From NCBI GenBank assembly GCA_004020315.1, contig SAQG01000017.1, forward strand, positions 1-64,000: a stretch of DNA of 64,000 nucleotides, given 5' to 3'. The DNA is from Mesorhizobium sp. GTDB lineage: Bacteria > Pseudomonadota > Alphaproteobacteria > Rhizobiales > Rhizobiaceae. The translations under genes and the position numbers were made by a program. Below are positions 43,764 through 52,808 of the stretch, piece by piece (the first letter of the stretch is position 1; each line of letters opens with the position of its first letter). Under the pieces are notes generated by a model. It had not been told where the DNA came from. It ran no database searches and saw only the letters and a program-made list of their open reading frames with translations.

Positions 43764-46286
43764 GTGACAGAGCAGCTGCGCCTCGCCGAACAGAATGCCG
43801 CCGTGCACTTGCCCGAGCCATTCCTCAAATGGTTTGCGGAAAAGGGCTGGTCGCCGCGCGCCCATCAGATCGAATTGCTGGCGACTGCCCAAGCTGGGCA
43901 GTCGGTGCTTTTGATCGCGCCGACTGGCGCTGGCAAGACGCTGGCCGGGTTTCTGCCTTCACTAACCGAGCTGGCCGGACGGCCAAGGAGAAAGCCGGGG
44001 CAGGCGCGTCGCGGCATCCACACGCTCTACATCTCGCCGCTGAAAGCGCTGGCCGTCGACATCGAGCGCAATCTCGGCAAGCCGGTGGAAGAGATCGGGC
44101 TACCTGTCACCATCGAGACGCGCACCGGCGACACGCCCGCACATAAGCGCCAGCGGCAGAAGCTGGCGCCGCCCGACATCCTCCTGACCACGCCCGAGCA
44201 GCTGGCGCTTCTGATTGCCGCGCCCGACGCCAGGCGCTTTTTCGAGGATCTGCACTACGTCGTGCTCGACGAACTGCATTCGCTGGTGACGTCGAAGCGC
44301 GGGCATCTCCTGTCGCTCGGGCTGGCCCGGCTGCGATCCTTTGTTCCCGACTTGCAGACGATCGGCCTGTCGGCGACGGTCGCCGAACCGGACGAATTGC
44401 GGCGCTGGCTGGTCAGCCAGAACCCCCCGGGCGGCATGGCCGAATTGATCGTCGTGACGGGCGGCGCCAAGCCCGAGATTTCCATTCTCGATTCGGAAGA
44501 ACGCGTGCCGTGGGCTGGACATTCGGCCCGCTACGCGACACCGGAGATCTACAGCGAGATCAAGCGACACAAGACGACCTTGCTGTTCGTCAACACGCGC
44601 AGCCAGGCCGAGCTGCTGTTCCAGGAATTGTGGCGGGTCAATGAGGACACTTTGCCGATCGCGCTGCATCACGGCTCGCTCGATGTCGCCCAGCGCCGCC
44701 GCGTCGAAAAAGCGATGGGCGAGAATGCGCTGCGTGCCATCGTCGCCACGTCGACGCTCGACCTCGGCATCGACTGGGGTGATGTCGACCTGGTTGTGCA
44801 TGTCGGCGCGCCGAAGGGGGCGAGCAGGCTGGCACAGCGCATCGGCCGCGCCAACCACCGCATGGATGAGCCGTCGAAAGCCATCCTGATTCCGGCCAAC
44901 CGCTTCGAGGTACTGGAATGCCGGGCGGCGCTCGACGCCAATTATCTCGGCGCCCAGGACACGCCGCCACTGGTCAATGGCGGGCTCGATGTGCTGGCGC
45001 AGCATGTTCTGGGTTGCGCCTGCGGCGCGCCGTTCCATGCCGATGCGCTGTTCGAGGAAGTGCGGACGGCGGCGCCCTATGCCAGTCTCGACCGGCCGAC
45101 GTTCGATCGTGTCATCGATTTCGTCGCCACTGGTGGCTATGCGCTGAAGAACTACGAGCGCTACGCCCGCATCCGCCTGAACAAGGACGGGCTGTGGCGT
45201 GTGTCCAATCCTCGGATTGCTCAGCAGTACCGGCTGAATGTCGGCACCATCATCGAGGTGCCGGCGCTCAACGTGCGTTACGTCCAGGCCGGCAGCAAGG
45301 GCTCTGCTTCGCGCGGTGGTCGGGTCCTCGGCAAGATCGAGGAGGCGTTCCTCGAAACGCTGACGCATGGCGATACCTTCATGTTCGCCGGTAAGGTGTT
45401 GCGCTTCGAAGGCATTCGCGAGAATGAGTGCTTCGTGTCGAATGCGCCCGGCAGCGACTCCAAGGTGCCGTATTATGGCGGCGGCAAATTCCCGCTTTCG
45501 ACTTACCTCGCCGAACAGGTCCGCATCATGCTGGACGACCCGCAGCGGTGGAAGAAGTTGCCGGAGCAGGTGGCCGACTGGCTACGCTTCCAGGCCGACA
45601 AATCGGTGCTGCCGAAACGCGACGACCTGCTGATCGAGACCTTTCCGCGCGGCAACCGTTACTATCTGGTGGCCTATCCATTCGAGGGCAGGCTGGCGCA
45701 TCAGACGCTCGGCATGCTGCTCACCCGCCGTCTCGACAGGGCGGGAGCCAGGCCGCTCGGCTTCGTCGCCACCGACTATGCACTTGCCATTTGGTCGCTG
45801 GCCGATATGGGCAGGATGTTCAGGGCGAAGAAACCGTCGCTGGCTGCACTTTTCGACCAGGACATGCTGGGCGACGATCTCGAAGCCTGGCTGGCCGACA
45901 GCTGGCTCTTGAAGCGCACTTTTCGCAATTGCGCGCTCATCTCGGGACTGATCGAAAAACGTCATCCGGGCCAGGAGAAGAGCGGGCGTCAGGTCACCGT
46001 CTCGACCGACCTCATCTACGACGTTCTACGCAGCCATGAGCCCGACCACATCCTGCTGCAGGCGACGCGTGCCGACGCGGCCACGGGTCTGCTGGATGTC
46101 AGCAGACTTGCCGAGATGCTCTCGCGTATCCAGGGACGAATCGTGCATAAGAACCTCGAACAGATCTCGCCGCTCGCCGTGCCGATCATGCTCGAGATCG
46201 GTAAGATGCCGGTGCATGGCGAGGCCGATGATACGCTGCTGATGGATGCGGCAACGCTGGTCGAGGAGGCCATGGGGACGAAATGA
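43764..46286 (+). CDS. Ligase-associated DEXH-box helicase (Lhr-like)
   Basis: An ATP-dependent helicase of the Lhr family associated with DNA repair. The 840-residue product has Walker A APTGAGKT near 52, the DEXH box DELH near 169, the second RecA domain with the GRANHRMDEPSKA segment, and a winged-helix and Lhr C-terminal core (about 420-800). The start is GTG at 43764. The gene ends in an ATGA overlap with pdeM. The usual third and fourth partners (exonuclease and DNA ligase) are not in this window. Confidence 0.88.
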   Translation: MTEQLRLAEQNAAVHLPEPFLKWFAEKGWSPRAHQIELLATAQAGQSVLLIAPTGAGKTLAGFLPSLTELAGRPRRKPGQARRGIHTLYISPLKALAVDIERNLGKPVEEIGLPVTIETRTGDTPAHKRQRQKLAPPDILLTTPEQLALLIAAPDARRFFEDLHYVVLDELHSLVTSKRGHLLSLGLARLRSFVPDLQTIGLSATVAEPDELRRWLVSQNPPGGMAELIVVTGGAKPEISILDSEERVPWAGHSARYATPEIYSEIKRHKTTLLFVNTRSQAELLFQELWRVNEDTLPIALHHGSLDVAQRRRVEKAMGENALRAIVATSTLDLGIDWGDVDLVVHVGAPKGASRLAQRIGRANHRMDEPSKAILIPANRFEVLECRAALDANYLGAQDTPPLVNGGLDVLAQHVLGCACGAPFHADALFEEVRTAAPYASLDRPTFDRVIDFVATGGYALKNYERYARIRLNKDGLWRVSNPRIAQQYRLNVGTIIEVPALNVRYVQAGSKGSASRGGRVLGKIEEAFLETLTHGDTFMFAGKVLRFEGIRENECFVSNAPGSDSKVPYYGGGKFPLSTYLAEQVRIMLDDPQRWKKLPEQVADWLRFQADKSVLPKRDDLLIETFPRGNRYYLVAYPFEGRLAHQTLGMLLTRRLDRAGARPLGFVATDYALAIWSLADMGRMFRAKKPSLAALFDQDMLGDDLEAWLADSWLLKRTFRNCALISGLIEKRHPGQEKSGRQVTVSTDLIYDVLRSHEPDHILLQATRADAATGLLDVSRLAEMLSRIQGRIVHKNLEQISPLAVPIMLEIGKMPVHGEADDTLLMDAATLVEEAMGTK

Positions 46287-46999
46287 CATTCGCACTCGCC
46301 ATGACTGCGCCCCTGGCGGATGCCGATCCCGTCGGCATCGCCGGCGAGCGCGCGATCTGCGATCGGCGCGGCGTGCTTTATTTTCCCGAGCTTCGGCTTC
46401 TGACCGTTTCCGATCTGCATCTGGAAAAGGGTTCGTCGCTGGCACGGCGCGGCGCGCTGATCCCGCCCTATGACACCGGTGCGACATTGCTCCGGCTGCA
46501 GGCGGTGATCGCCGCCTACCAGCCGGCGATCGTCATCAGCCTGGGCGACAGCTTTCATGATGGCGGCGGCGCCGCGCGCATGCACTCAAGTTTCCGCGAG
46601 CGGCTGGAAAGAATGATGGCCGGCCGCGACTGGTTCTGGGTTGCCGGCAACCACGATCCTGACGCACCGGCCGATCTGCCCGGCGAGACGGTGCGCGAGC
46701 TGGCCGTAGGCTCTCTCGTGTTCCGGCACGAGCCTTCGGCGGTGAGAGTGGAAGGCGAGATATCAGGCCATCTGCACCCTTGCGCCCGCATCGTGCAGCA
46801 AGGCCGCTCGGTGCGGCGGCGCTGCTTTGCCGGCGACGGCGGCCGCATGATCATGCCGGCCTTCGGTGCCTATACCGGCTCCCTCAACGTGCTCGACCGC
46901 GCCTATGCCGGGCTGTTCCGTCGCGAAACGCTGATGGCCTATATGCTCGGCACGGAGCGCATCTTCGCGATTTCCCACGCGATGCTGCGACCAGGCTGA
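46283..46999 (+). CDS. pdeM: Ligase-associated DNA damage response endonuclease PdeM
   Basis: A calcineurin-like metallophosphoesterase of 238 residues that acts with the Lhr-like helicase in repair. All metal motifs are visible: DLHLEKG (about 50), LGDSFHDGGG (about 90), AGNHDPDAP (about 120) and GHLHP (about 165). It starts inside the helicase stop (ATGA), which implies translational coupling and joint function. Confidence 0.93.
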   Translation: MTFALAMTAPLADADPVGIAGERAICDRRGVLYFPELRLLTVSDLHLEKGSSLARRGALIPPYDTGATLLRLQAVIAAYQPAIVISLGDSFHDGGGAARMHSSFRERLERMMAGRDWFWVAGNHDPDAPADLPGETVRELAVGSLVFRHEPSAVRVEGEISGHLHPCARIVQQGRSVRRRCFAGDGGRMIMPAFGAYTGSLNVLDRAYAGLFRRETLMAYMLGTERIFAISHAMLRPG

Positions 47000-47005
47000 G
47001 CTGCT

Positions 47006-47941
47006 CTACCTGCCATAGTAGAGGGTAACAGTGTGCTTCGCCTCGGCGAAGAACAGCCAGCGTTCGACCAGCATGCCAGCGAATTGGGCGATTGCGGCGA
47101 GTGCCGACAGGAGCGCCGCATAGGGCCATCGCAAGGTGAACGCGGCAATCAGCAGCAAGACGGGCAGAGCGAAAGCCAGAACTTGCGTGATCTGGCGCAG
47201 CCGCGCGTTGTGCTTGCGCGCGATGCGAAAGCCCATCTCCTTGAGCAGGTAGTTTTCCTCGGTGTGCGGCCATTCCACCGACCGCACCGTACCGCCGGCA
47301 AGCCCGGTCGCGGTGTTGGCGTTGGTCGGGATTTCCAGCCTGTCATTGTATCGCCAGGTTGCCACCTTCCAGCCCCAGCCGAGCGAGGTCAGCAGCGTGC
47401 AACCTGCCAGAAGTATAGTCGAGCCGAGGGCGAAACCCTGCAGCAGTGCGTTGAGAAGCACGCTGCCGCTCATCGCCGAAAAGATCAGATAGCCGGGCAG
47501 AGTGAAGCGGCTGTGCCACTGGGCGATCGGCTTTAGCGACGCATAGATCATGCCGGTGGTGCAGACGGTGGCGACCGCGCCGATGGCTGCCAGCAAACCG
47601 GCAACGGCCACCCAGCCTTCTGTGCGGCCGAGGAACACCCAGCCGATGGCAAACAGTCCCGCCGGCACGAAGGTCGCGACCGACGCAACGCCTTCGCGCG
47701 ACAGCCATGAGCTGCGCCATTGCGAGAAGGCGCGCCAGGCACGTTCTGGTCGGCCGAGATGGCCGGCCGACGACAACAGGCCGGCCGAGATCAGGCCGAG
47801 CGCCAGGCCCATGCCGACCAGGCCGAGCCAGAAATCGGGCGGGACGAATCCTTGTGCGGCCAGCACGCCGAGCAGCGCGAGCAGGCCGTAACCCGCGCCC
47901 GTGGCGGTGGTGAAAAAGACGACGGAGAAGGCTGGATGCAT
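47006..47941 (-). CDS. soeC: DmsC/SoeC-type membrane anchor subunit
   Basis: A 311-residue integral membrane protein with eight or so helices (for example FVPPDFWLGLVGMGLALGLISAGL and ALLSALAAIAQFAGMLVE). It belongs to the DmsC family, which anchors a molybdenum enzyme to the inner membrane and passes electrons to or from quinone. It is the last gene of the minus-strand set soeA-soeB-soeC and follows soeB by 15 bases. The substrate is set by the catalytic subunit, see soeA. Confidence 0.82.
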   Translation of the reverse strand: MHPAFSVVFFTTATGAGYGLLALLGVLAAQGFVPPDFWLGLVGMGLALGLISAGLLSSAGHLGRPERAWRAFSQWRSSWLSREGVASVATFVPAGLFAIGWVFLGRTEGWVAVAGLLAAIGAVATVCTTGMIYASLKPIAQWHSRFTLPGYLIFSAMSGSVLLNALLQGFALGSTILLAGCTLLTSLGWGWKVATWRYNDRLEIPTNANTATGLAGGTVRSVEWPHTEENYLLKEMGFRIARKHNARLRQITQVLAFALPVLLLIAAFTLRWPYAALLSALAAIAQFAGMLVERWLFFAEAKHTVTLYYGR

Positions 47942-47956
47942 GAGGCTGGTTGCTGG

Positions 47957-48691
47957 TCAGTGCGAAAGCATGCGGTCGACCCAGCCGAGGAAACCGCCTT
48001 CGGCCCGCACCGGTTCGAGCGCCGGCGCCGGCACCGATGCCGCACGCTGGGTGTGGGCGCGCGGCGGTAAATATTTGTTGGTCGGGCGATAGCCGAGTTC
48101 GGGCATCAGGTCGACACCGCCGCGCTCGGCCACCAGTTGCGAGATCGCCGACGCCGGGTCGCCAAGATCGCCGAAATGCCGCGCGCTGGTCGGACAGGCG
48201 GCGACGCAGGCCGGCACGCGGTCTTCTTCAGCCAGATTGTCGTTATAGATGCGATCGACGCACAACGTACATTTCTTCATCACGCCGACATCGGTGTCGA
48301 ATTCGCGCGCGCCATAGGGGCAGGCCCAGCTGCATAATTTGCAGCCGATGCACTTGTCCTCGTCGACCAGCACGATGCCGTCCGATGCCCGTTTGTACGA
48401 GGCGCCGGTCGGGCAGACGGTGACGCAGGCCGGTGTCTCGCAATGCAGGCAGGAACGTGGGAAATTGACCGTGCGCCCACCCATCTCCGTCATGTGCTCA
48501 TAGCTGTGCACGCGGTTGAACCAGACGCCGTCGACATCGCCACCATAAGGATCGATGTCGGTCAGCGGCGCCATGTGACCGCCGGTGTTCCATTCCTTGC
48601 AGGCGGTAACGCAGGCCTGGCAGCCGACGCAGGTGTCGAGATCGATGACGAGGCCGAGCTTCTTATCGGTATGGGCGGGAAGGCAGGTCAT
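47957..48691 (-). CDS. soeB: Four-cluster [4Fe-4S] ferredoxin subunit (DmsB/SoeB type)
   Basis: A 244-residue electron-transfer subunit. Four Cys groups are present: LDTCVGCQACVTACKEW, CLHCETPACVTVCPTGA, KCIGCKLCSWACPYGA and CTLCVDRIYND followed by CVAACPTSARHFGD. No Tat signal is present, so the protein stays in the cytoplasm with its partner. It overlaps soeA by four bases. The pattern matches SoeB and DmsB. Confidence 0.85.
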   Translation of the reverse strand: MTCLPAHTDKKLGLVIDLDTCVGCQACVTACKEWNTGGHMAPLTDIDPYGGDVDGVWFNRVHSYEHMTEMGGRTVNFPRSCLHCETPACVTVCPTGASYKRASDGIVLVDEDKCIGCKLCSWACPYGAREFDTDVGVMKKCTLCVDRIYNDNLAEEDRVPACVAACPTSARHFGDLGDPASAISQLVAERGGVDLMPELGYRPTNKYLPPRAHTQRAASVPAPALEPVRAEGGFLGWVDRMLSH

Positions 48692-51621
48692 GATCTGGCG
48701 GCTTCTCTTTTCCGTCGAAACTCGGCGCCGAAACTGAGCTTGTCGGGCGAGGGTTCGAAATGCGGCGGCTGCCGGAAGCGCTCGAACTGGGGCTCGGTGA
48801 AGCCACCTTCTTCAGCCGCGCATTTGACGATGCGCACGCGCAGGTCGAACCATGCCGCCTGGCCGGTCACCGGATCGGAATTTGAATAGCATTTGCCGTT
48901 CGCATCGGCAGAAGTCTGGTCGCCGATGATATGATTGAGCAGAAAGCCGCGGTTGGATTCGGCCGCGTCGTCCTTCAGCCCCCAGCTGCCGCGCCGCTTG
49001 CCGATAGCGTTCCAGGTCCACACCGTGTCGGCGTTTACCCCGTCGACCAGCTTGATCTGCCCCTTGACCTTGCCGTTGATGCTCTCGATCCACACCCAGT
49101 CATCGTCGACAAGACCGAGGCCGGCGGCGGTCCGGTTGTGCACGAACAGCCGGTTCTGGCTGGTGATCTGCCGCAGCCACGCGTTCTGCGAACCCCAGGA
49201 GTGGTACATATGCATCGGTCGCTGTGTCAGCGCGTGCAGCGGGTATTTCTCGAGGTCGACAGCGGCTTCCTCGAAGGGCGCGTACCAGAACGGCAGCGGA
49301 TCCATATAGGTCTCGATGCGGTCGCGCTCGGCTTCCGGCGGCCGCACCCTCCCATGGCCGCGCGCGGCGAGGCGAAAGCGCTGCATCGGCTCGGAATAGA
49401 GCTGGAAGACGATCGGCTCGGCCTTCGGGATAAAACCCATATTCTCGGCGAAGTCGAGATAGGAACGGTTGGCCATCTTGTAGTAGCGCTGGTCGTCCGC
49501 AAAGTCGTGATGCCAGAAGCCGCCATTGTCGATGTAGCGCTGAAGCTGATCAGGATTGGCCTCGCCCTTGCCGATCGAAGTTCCGTCCTTGCCGCGCCAG
49601 CCGGCGAGCGGGCCGACGCCCGGCGTGCGCTCATGATTGACGATGTAATCGGCATAGTCGCGGTATTTGACCGAGCCGTCGTCGTCGATGAAGCCGGGCA
49701 GACCGAGCCGCGCGCCGAGCTCGATCAGCACGGTCTGGAACGGGCGGACGTCGCGGTCCGGCTCGACGACCGGATAACGGATTGCGTCGCCCGGTCCGTC
49801 GGCGTGGCTGATCGGCCGGTCGAGCAGGCTGATGCAGTCATGACGTTCGAGATAGGTCGTGTCCGGCAGCACGAGATCGGCGAACGGCACGGTCTCGGAA
49901 TAATAGGCGTCGGAATAGATGATGAACGGGATCTTGTACTCGCCTGACGCATCCATATCGGTCAGCATCGCCATCGTCTCGACGGTGTTCATCGACGAGT
50001 TCCAGGCCATGTTGGACATATACATGAACAGCGTATCGATCTTGTAGGGATCGCCGGCCCAGGCGTTGCGGATGACCGTGTGCATGAGCCCATGCGCGGC
50101 GAGCGGCGCATCCCAGGAATAGGCCTTGTCGATGCGAATAGGCGTGCCGGCGTCGTCGACGAGCAGATCGTCCGGTCCGCAGACGAAACCGAGCGGCATG
50201 CCCTCGAGCGACGTCATCGGCCTGACATCCTTGCCCGCCGGCTTCGGACCCGGCGGCGCCGACCTGGGATAGGGTGGCTTGAAGCGAAAGCCGCCCGGCA
50301 CGTCCACCGTGCCGAGAAGCACCTGGAGCAGATGAATGGCGCGGCAAGAGTGAAAGCCGTTCGAATGGGCCGAGATGCCGCGCATCGCGTGCATCGACAC
50401 CGGCCGGCCCTTGATCGTCTCGTGCCGGCGGCCGGCCCAGTCGGTCCACGCCACCGGCAGTTCGATCGCCTGTTCGAAGGCGACATGCGCCAGTTCGGCG
50501 GCGATCCGGCGGATAGTGTCGGCGGCAACGCCGCAGCGTTCGGCGACCGCATCGGGAGAATAGCTCTCCTGCAGATAGCGGTCGGCAACGAGCTGGAAGA
50601 CCGGAACGCAGCGGCGGCCATCGACCTGGAAGTTGCCGGTCAGCGCCGGCTTTGCACCATTATCGGTAGCGCTGACGGACACTCTCGCCACCCTGTCCCA
50701 AGCCAGCGGGTTGCCGCCAATGTCGCGCGCGAACAGCCCGTCATCGGCAGCATTCGGCTCCTGGATGACGAGCACGTGGGCGTTGGTGTAGCGCAGCAAA
50801 TAATCGAGATCGACGCGGCCGGCCTTCAGCAGTTCATGGATGAGGGCAAACACGAACAGACCGTCGGTGCCGGGCCGGATGCCGATCCAGTCATCGGCGA
50901 TGGCGTTGTAGCCGGTGCGGCACGGATTGATCGAAACCACCTTGGCGCCGCGCGCCTTGAGCTTGCCGAGGCCGATCTTGATCGGATTGGAATCATGGTC
51001 CTCGGCGACGCCGAACAGCATGAAGTACTTGGTGTTGTCCCAGTCGGGTTCGCCAAACTCCCAGAACGAGCCGCCGATCGTATAGAGCCCGCCGGCCGCC
51101 ATGTTGACCGAGCAGAAGCCGCCATGGGCGGCGAAATTCGGCGTGCCGAACTGGCTCGCCCACCAGCCGGTCAAGGATTGCGACTGATCGCGCCCGGTGA
51201 AGAAGGCGAGTTTCTTCGGGTCGGTGCGGCGTACCTTTGAAAGCCGTTCCGTCGCGATGGAAAATGCTTCCTCCCACTCGATCTCGCGAAACTCTCCCGA
51301 GCCGCGCGGACCGGTGCGCAGCAATGGTTTCTTCAACCGGGCCGGGCTGTAATGCTGCATGATGCCGGCGCTGCCCTTGCCGCACAGCACGCCACGATTG
51401 ACCGGATGGTCCTTGTTGCCGTTGATGTAGCGGACCTTGCCATCCTTGATGTGGACGTCGATGCCGCAGCGGCAGGCGCACATGTAGCAGGTGGTCTTGG
51501 CTATGCTGTCGGAGACGACAGGCGACGTATCGACGCCATCGCCCTCATCGGGCGCGCGTGTGTCGGCAAGCGACCGTTGGGACGGTGCGGAATTGGCGCC
51601 GAGCAGCGGTCCGTGGGTCAT
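48688..51621 (-). CDS. soeA: Molybdopterin oxidoreductase, probable sulfite dehydrogenase SoeA
   Basis: The 977-residue catalytic subunit of a bis-MGD molybdenum enzyme. A [4Fe-4S] motif is seen at Cys45, Cys48, Cys52 and Cys80 (CYMCACRC; GVLCGKG). Cys170 in HGGFCSVNMAAGG is the probable Mo ligand. There is no twin-arginine signal, so it should face the cytoplasm, as SoeABC does and DmsABC and PhsABC do not. With SoeB- and SoeC-type partners and a TauE/SafE exporter close by, sulfite oxidation to sulfate is the best reading. Thiosulfate or polysulfide reductase-like function is not excluded. The ATG at 51621 is chosen for a normal N terminus; the frame is open to 51741. Confidence 0.75.
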   Translation of the reverse strand: MTHGPLLGANSAPSQRSLADTRAPDEGDGVDTSPVVSDSIAKTTCYMCACRCGIDVHIKDGKVRYINGNKDHPVNRGVLCGKGSAGIMQHYSPARLKKPLLRTGPRGSGEFREIEWEEAFSIATERLSKVRRTDPKKLAFFTGRDQSQSLTGWWASQFGTPNFAAHGGFCSVNMAAGGLYTIGGSFWEFGEPDWDNTKYFMLFGVAEDHDSNPIKIGLGKLKARGAKVVSINPCRTGYNAIADDWIGIRPGTDGLFVFALIHELLKAGRVDLDYLLRYTNAHVLVIQEPNAADDGLFARDIGGNPLAWDRVARVSVSATDNGAKPALTGNFQVDGRRCVPVFQLVADRYLQESYSPDAVAERCGVAADTIRRIAAELAHVAFEQAIELPVAWTDWAGRRHETIKGRPVSMHAMRGISAHSNGFHSCRAIHLLQVLLGTVDVPGGFRFKPPYPRSAPPGPKPAGKDVRPMTSLEGMPLGFVCGPDDLLVDDAGTPIRIDKAYSWDAPLAAHGLMHTVIRNAWAGDPYKIDTLFMYMSNMAWNSSMNTVETMAMLTDMDASGEYKIPFIIYSDAYYSETVPFADLVLPDTTYLERHDCISLLDRPISHADGPGDAIRYPVVEPDRDVRPFQTVLIELGARLGLPGFIDDDGSVKYRDYADYIVNHERTPGVGPLAGWRGKDGTSIGKGEANPDQLQRYIDNGGFWHHDFADDQRYYKMANRSYLDFAENMGFIPKAEPIVFQLYSEPMQRFRLAARGHGRVRPPEAERDRIETYMDPLPFWYAPFEEAAVDLEKYPLHALTQRPMHMYHSWGSQNAWLRQITSQNRLFVHNRTAAGLGLVDDDWVWIESINGKVKGQIKLVDGVNADTVWTWNAIGKRRGSWGLKDDAAESNRGFLLNHIIGDQTSADANGKCYSNSDPVTGQAAWFDLRVRIVKCAAEEGGFTEPQFERFRQPPHFEPSPDKLSFGAEFRRKREAARS

Positions 51622-51852
51622 GATCCGGCGCTTTTGCGGTCTGCGAATTTGGCTCTCGTCTTCGGCCCGGGACCGCGCATGTAGTGTTCTTCCGGATGAT
51701 AGCGGTTGCCGGCAAGCCGACGCCGCAGACCGCGGGTCCAATGGGCAAACAAGGATTTGAACCGCCCGATCACTTTTCTACCCGTCGCAAGCCGGCAGCG
51801 ATTTTTTTCCAACTCCGCCCGGAAAATTAGAACAAAGCAATCAATCCGTCTA

Positions 51853-51867
51853 ACAAGTTGCTCTTGT
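51853..51867. promoter_or_regulatory. Inverted repeat in the soeA-lysR spacer
   Basis: ACAAG (51853-51857) and CTTGT (51863-51867) flank TTGCT, and the surroundings are AT-rich. The spacing fits the dyad that LysR-type regulators use (T-N11-A form). It lies about 32 bases before the lysR ATG and about 230 bases from soeA. A role in autoregulation is inference. Confidence 0.4.
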
Positions 51868-51899
51868 AATTCCAATCGAATTTCTTTCTTAATTCTCCC

Positions 51900-52802
51900 A
51901 TGACCCTTGACCAACTGCGGATCTTCGTTGCTGTCGCCGAACGGGGACACATGACCAAGGCGGCCGAACTGCTGGGCATTTCCCAGTCGGCCGCCTCGGC
52001 CGCCATCCGCTCGCTCGAACAGCAGCATGGCGTCCAGCTGTTCAACCGGGTCGGTCGCAACATCGAGCTGGCGCAGACCGGGCGCAGGTTCCTGCCCGAG
52101 GCCAAGGCCGTGCTCGAACGGGCGGCTGCCGCCCACGACGTGCTGGAGCACGTCTCGCAGACGATCACCGGCAGCCTTTCGATCGCTGCAAGCCAAACCA
52201 TCGCCAGCTATTGGCTGCCGCGCCGGCTGGCCTCCTTCCACGAGGCCTATCCCGCCGTCAGGCTAAGCGTGACCATCGGCAACACCAGACAGGTCGAGAC
52301 CAATGTCCTGGACGGCACGGCGGATTTTGGTCTGGTCGAGGGGCGCACTGAATCCGACATATTGCGGCGTGCCAAGGTTGATGTGGATCGCCTGATGCTG
52401 GTCGTGGCGCATTCGCATCCCGAGATCGCTGAAGTCTCGCGCGGGCATCCCGATATCAGGGAGCTCCGCTGGATCATCAGGGAAGGCGGATCGGGCACGC
52501 GCGAGGTGCTGGAAGATCTTGCCCGCCGCGAAGGGATCTCGTTCGCAGACCTGCGGATATTCCTGGTGCTGCCGAGCAACGAGGCGGTCCGTCAGGCGGT
52601 CGAGGCCGGCGCCGGCGCCACCATCATTTCGGAGCTCGTCGTCGAACGCGCGGTTGCCGAAGGCAGCTTGCGTTCCGTGCCGATCGATCTGCCGAAGCGC
52701 GATTTCGCCATGATCACGCATCGTGACCGGCAGGCAAGTCTGGCCCAGATGGCGCTCAAGGCGCATCTGGGCGCGAAGACTGGCGAAACCGCCCGGGAGT
52801 AA
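51900..52802 (+). CDS. LysR-family transcriptional regulator
   Basis: A 300-residue LysR-type regulator. The N-terminal winged helix is standard (MTLDQLRIFVAVAERGHMTKAAELLGISQSAASAAIRSLE, in parts), and residues from about 90 form the effector domain (GSLSIAASQTIASYWLPRRL). It is divergent from soeA across 278 bases and convergent with the YegD-like gene. By position it most likely controls the soe operon, perhaps with sulfite or a precursor as effector. Confidence 0.9.
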   Translation: MTLDQLRIFVAVAERGHMTKAAELLGISQSAASAAIRSLEQQHGVQLFNRVGRNIELAQTGRRFLPEAKAVLERAAAAHDVLEHVSQTITGSLSIAASQTIASYWLPRRLASFHEAYPAVRLSVTIGNTRQVETNVLDGTADFGLVEGRTESDILRRAKVDVDRLMLVVAHSHPEIAEVSRGHPDIRELRWIIREGGSGTREVLEDLARREGISFADLRIFLVLPSNEAVRQAVEAGAGATIISELVVERAVAEGSLRSVPIDLPKRDFAMITHRDRQASLAQMALKAHLGAKTGETARE

Positions 52803-52808
52803 GCCGGG

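Noticed and set aside
47006..51621. Dimethyl sulfoxide reductase DmsABC
   Set aside because: DmsA-type enzymes carry a twin-arginine signal and work in the periplasm; none is present, and a Cys is the likely Mo ligand where DmsA has Ser. SoeABC fits better, though the substrate is unproven.
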